A DNA stretch of 6,305 nucleotides, from contig JAISAX010000499.1 in NCBI GenBank assembly GCA_031266495.1, forward strand, positions 1 through 6,305, given 5' to 3'. The notes beneath the pieces were generated by a model that searched no databases, was not told where the DNA came from, and was given only the letters and a program-made list of their open reading frames with translations. This DNA comes from Opitutaceae bacterium (GTDB taxonomy: Bacteria > Verrucomicrobiota > Verrucomicrobiae > Opitutales > Opitutaceae). Both the position numbers and the translations under genes were made by a program. Positions 6,183-6,305 of the stretch are shown here, one piece after another. Position 1 is the stretch's first letter. Every line of letters starts with the position of its first letter.

Positions 6183-6185
6183 ACA

Positions 6186-6220
6186 AATGAAGAATTAAGA
6201 ATTAAGAATTAAGAATGAAG
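6186..6220. repeat. Heptamer tandem repeat
   Basis: Five consecutive 7-bp units: AATGAAG, three AATTAAG, AATGAAG. The array is AT-rich in otherwise very GC-rich DNA and is symmetric in unit order. It resembles in form the short tandemly repeated heptamers known from cyanobacterial intergenic DNA; no function is implied. Confidence 0.95.
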
Positions 6221-6244
6221 AACTGATGTTACGCGGAGCGTCGT

Positions 6245-6303
6245 GGGGGGGGGGGCTAGCCCCCCCGAGACGGCGGGGGTTATGGCCCCACAACCGCCCC
6301 CCA
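6245..6303. repeat. G/C palindromes at the right edge
   Basis: Eleven G (6245-6255), CTAG and seven C (6260-6266) form a perfect 18-bp palindrome at 6249-6266 centred on CTAG. A second, imperfect inverted repeat follows: GGCGGGGGTT (6272-6281) against AACCGCCCCC (6292-6301), with mismatches. The element could continue beyond the window. It could be a hairpin terminator of a gene to the right or one end of a repeat element; no T-run supports the first. Confidence 0.75.
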
Positions 6304-6305
6304 AC

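Larger units (their letters stand above)
5981..6305. other. Non-coding leader region upstream of the prepilin gene
   Basis: No supported gene lies here. Frames crossing it are upstream extensions or antisense shadows of the prepilin gene. It holds, from the gene outward, about 180 bp of ordinary mixed sequence in which I cannot identify a convincing promoter pair, then two G-tracts, a heptamer repeat and a G/C palindrome, listed separately. If the three downstream genes form an operon, its main promoter should lie here. Confidence 0.7.

Overview
The window is a GC-rich stretch that most resembles a Verrucomicrobiota genome of the Opitutaceae type. Three features point there: a PEP-CTERM-like surface protein, a stand-alone H-X9-DG-type prepilin next to a polysaccharide-degrading enzyme, and intergenic DNA full of short palindromes and homopolymer or microsatellite tracts. 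The taxonomic assignment is inference from these features, not from a marker gene.

All four recognisable genes lie on the minus strand, so transcription runs from high to low coordinates. In order: (i) a 325-bp leader with G-tracts, a heptamer repeat and a G/C palindrome (5981-6305); (ii) a prepilin-type protein of 229 aa (5291-5980); (iii) a short spacer with a 12-bp repeat and a G-tract; (iv) a 328-aa secreted protein with a jelly-roll-like body and a PEP-CTERM-like tail (4211-5197); (v) a roughly 360-bp spacer holding a 13-unit hexamer array, a 12-G tract and a four-unit array of short palindromes; (vi) a very large secreted protein of about 1276 aa resembling the PcRGLX/YetA-like exo-rhamnogalacturonan lyase group (21-3851); and (vii) the first 32 codons of a further gene running off the left edge (1-97), overlapping the end of the lyase gene.

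As a unit this looks like a small plant-polysaccharide (pectin side) module: a secreted lyase-like enzyme, a surface-sorted carbohydrate-binding-like protein, and a pseudopilin. That the three cooperate is inference from shared strand and order.

The most unusual signal is the repeat content. The palindromic family found between genes also occurs inside the lyase coding sequence, where it is translated in frame and adds about 50 residues between two strands of a conserved domain. The lyase gene also has no in-frame ATG before residue 379, apparently starts at TTG, and carries a 10-G tract mid-gene. Each intergenic region pairs a long G-tract with a different short tandem repeat.
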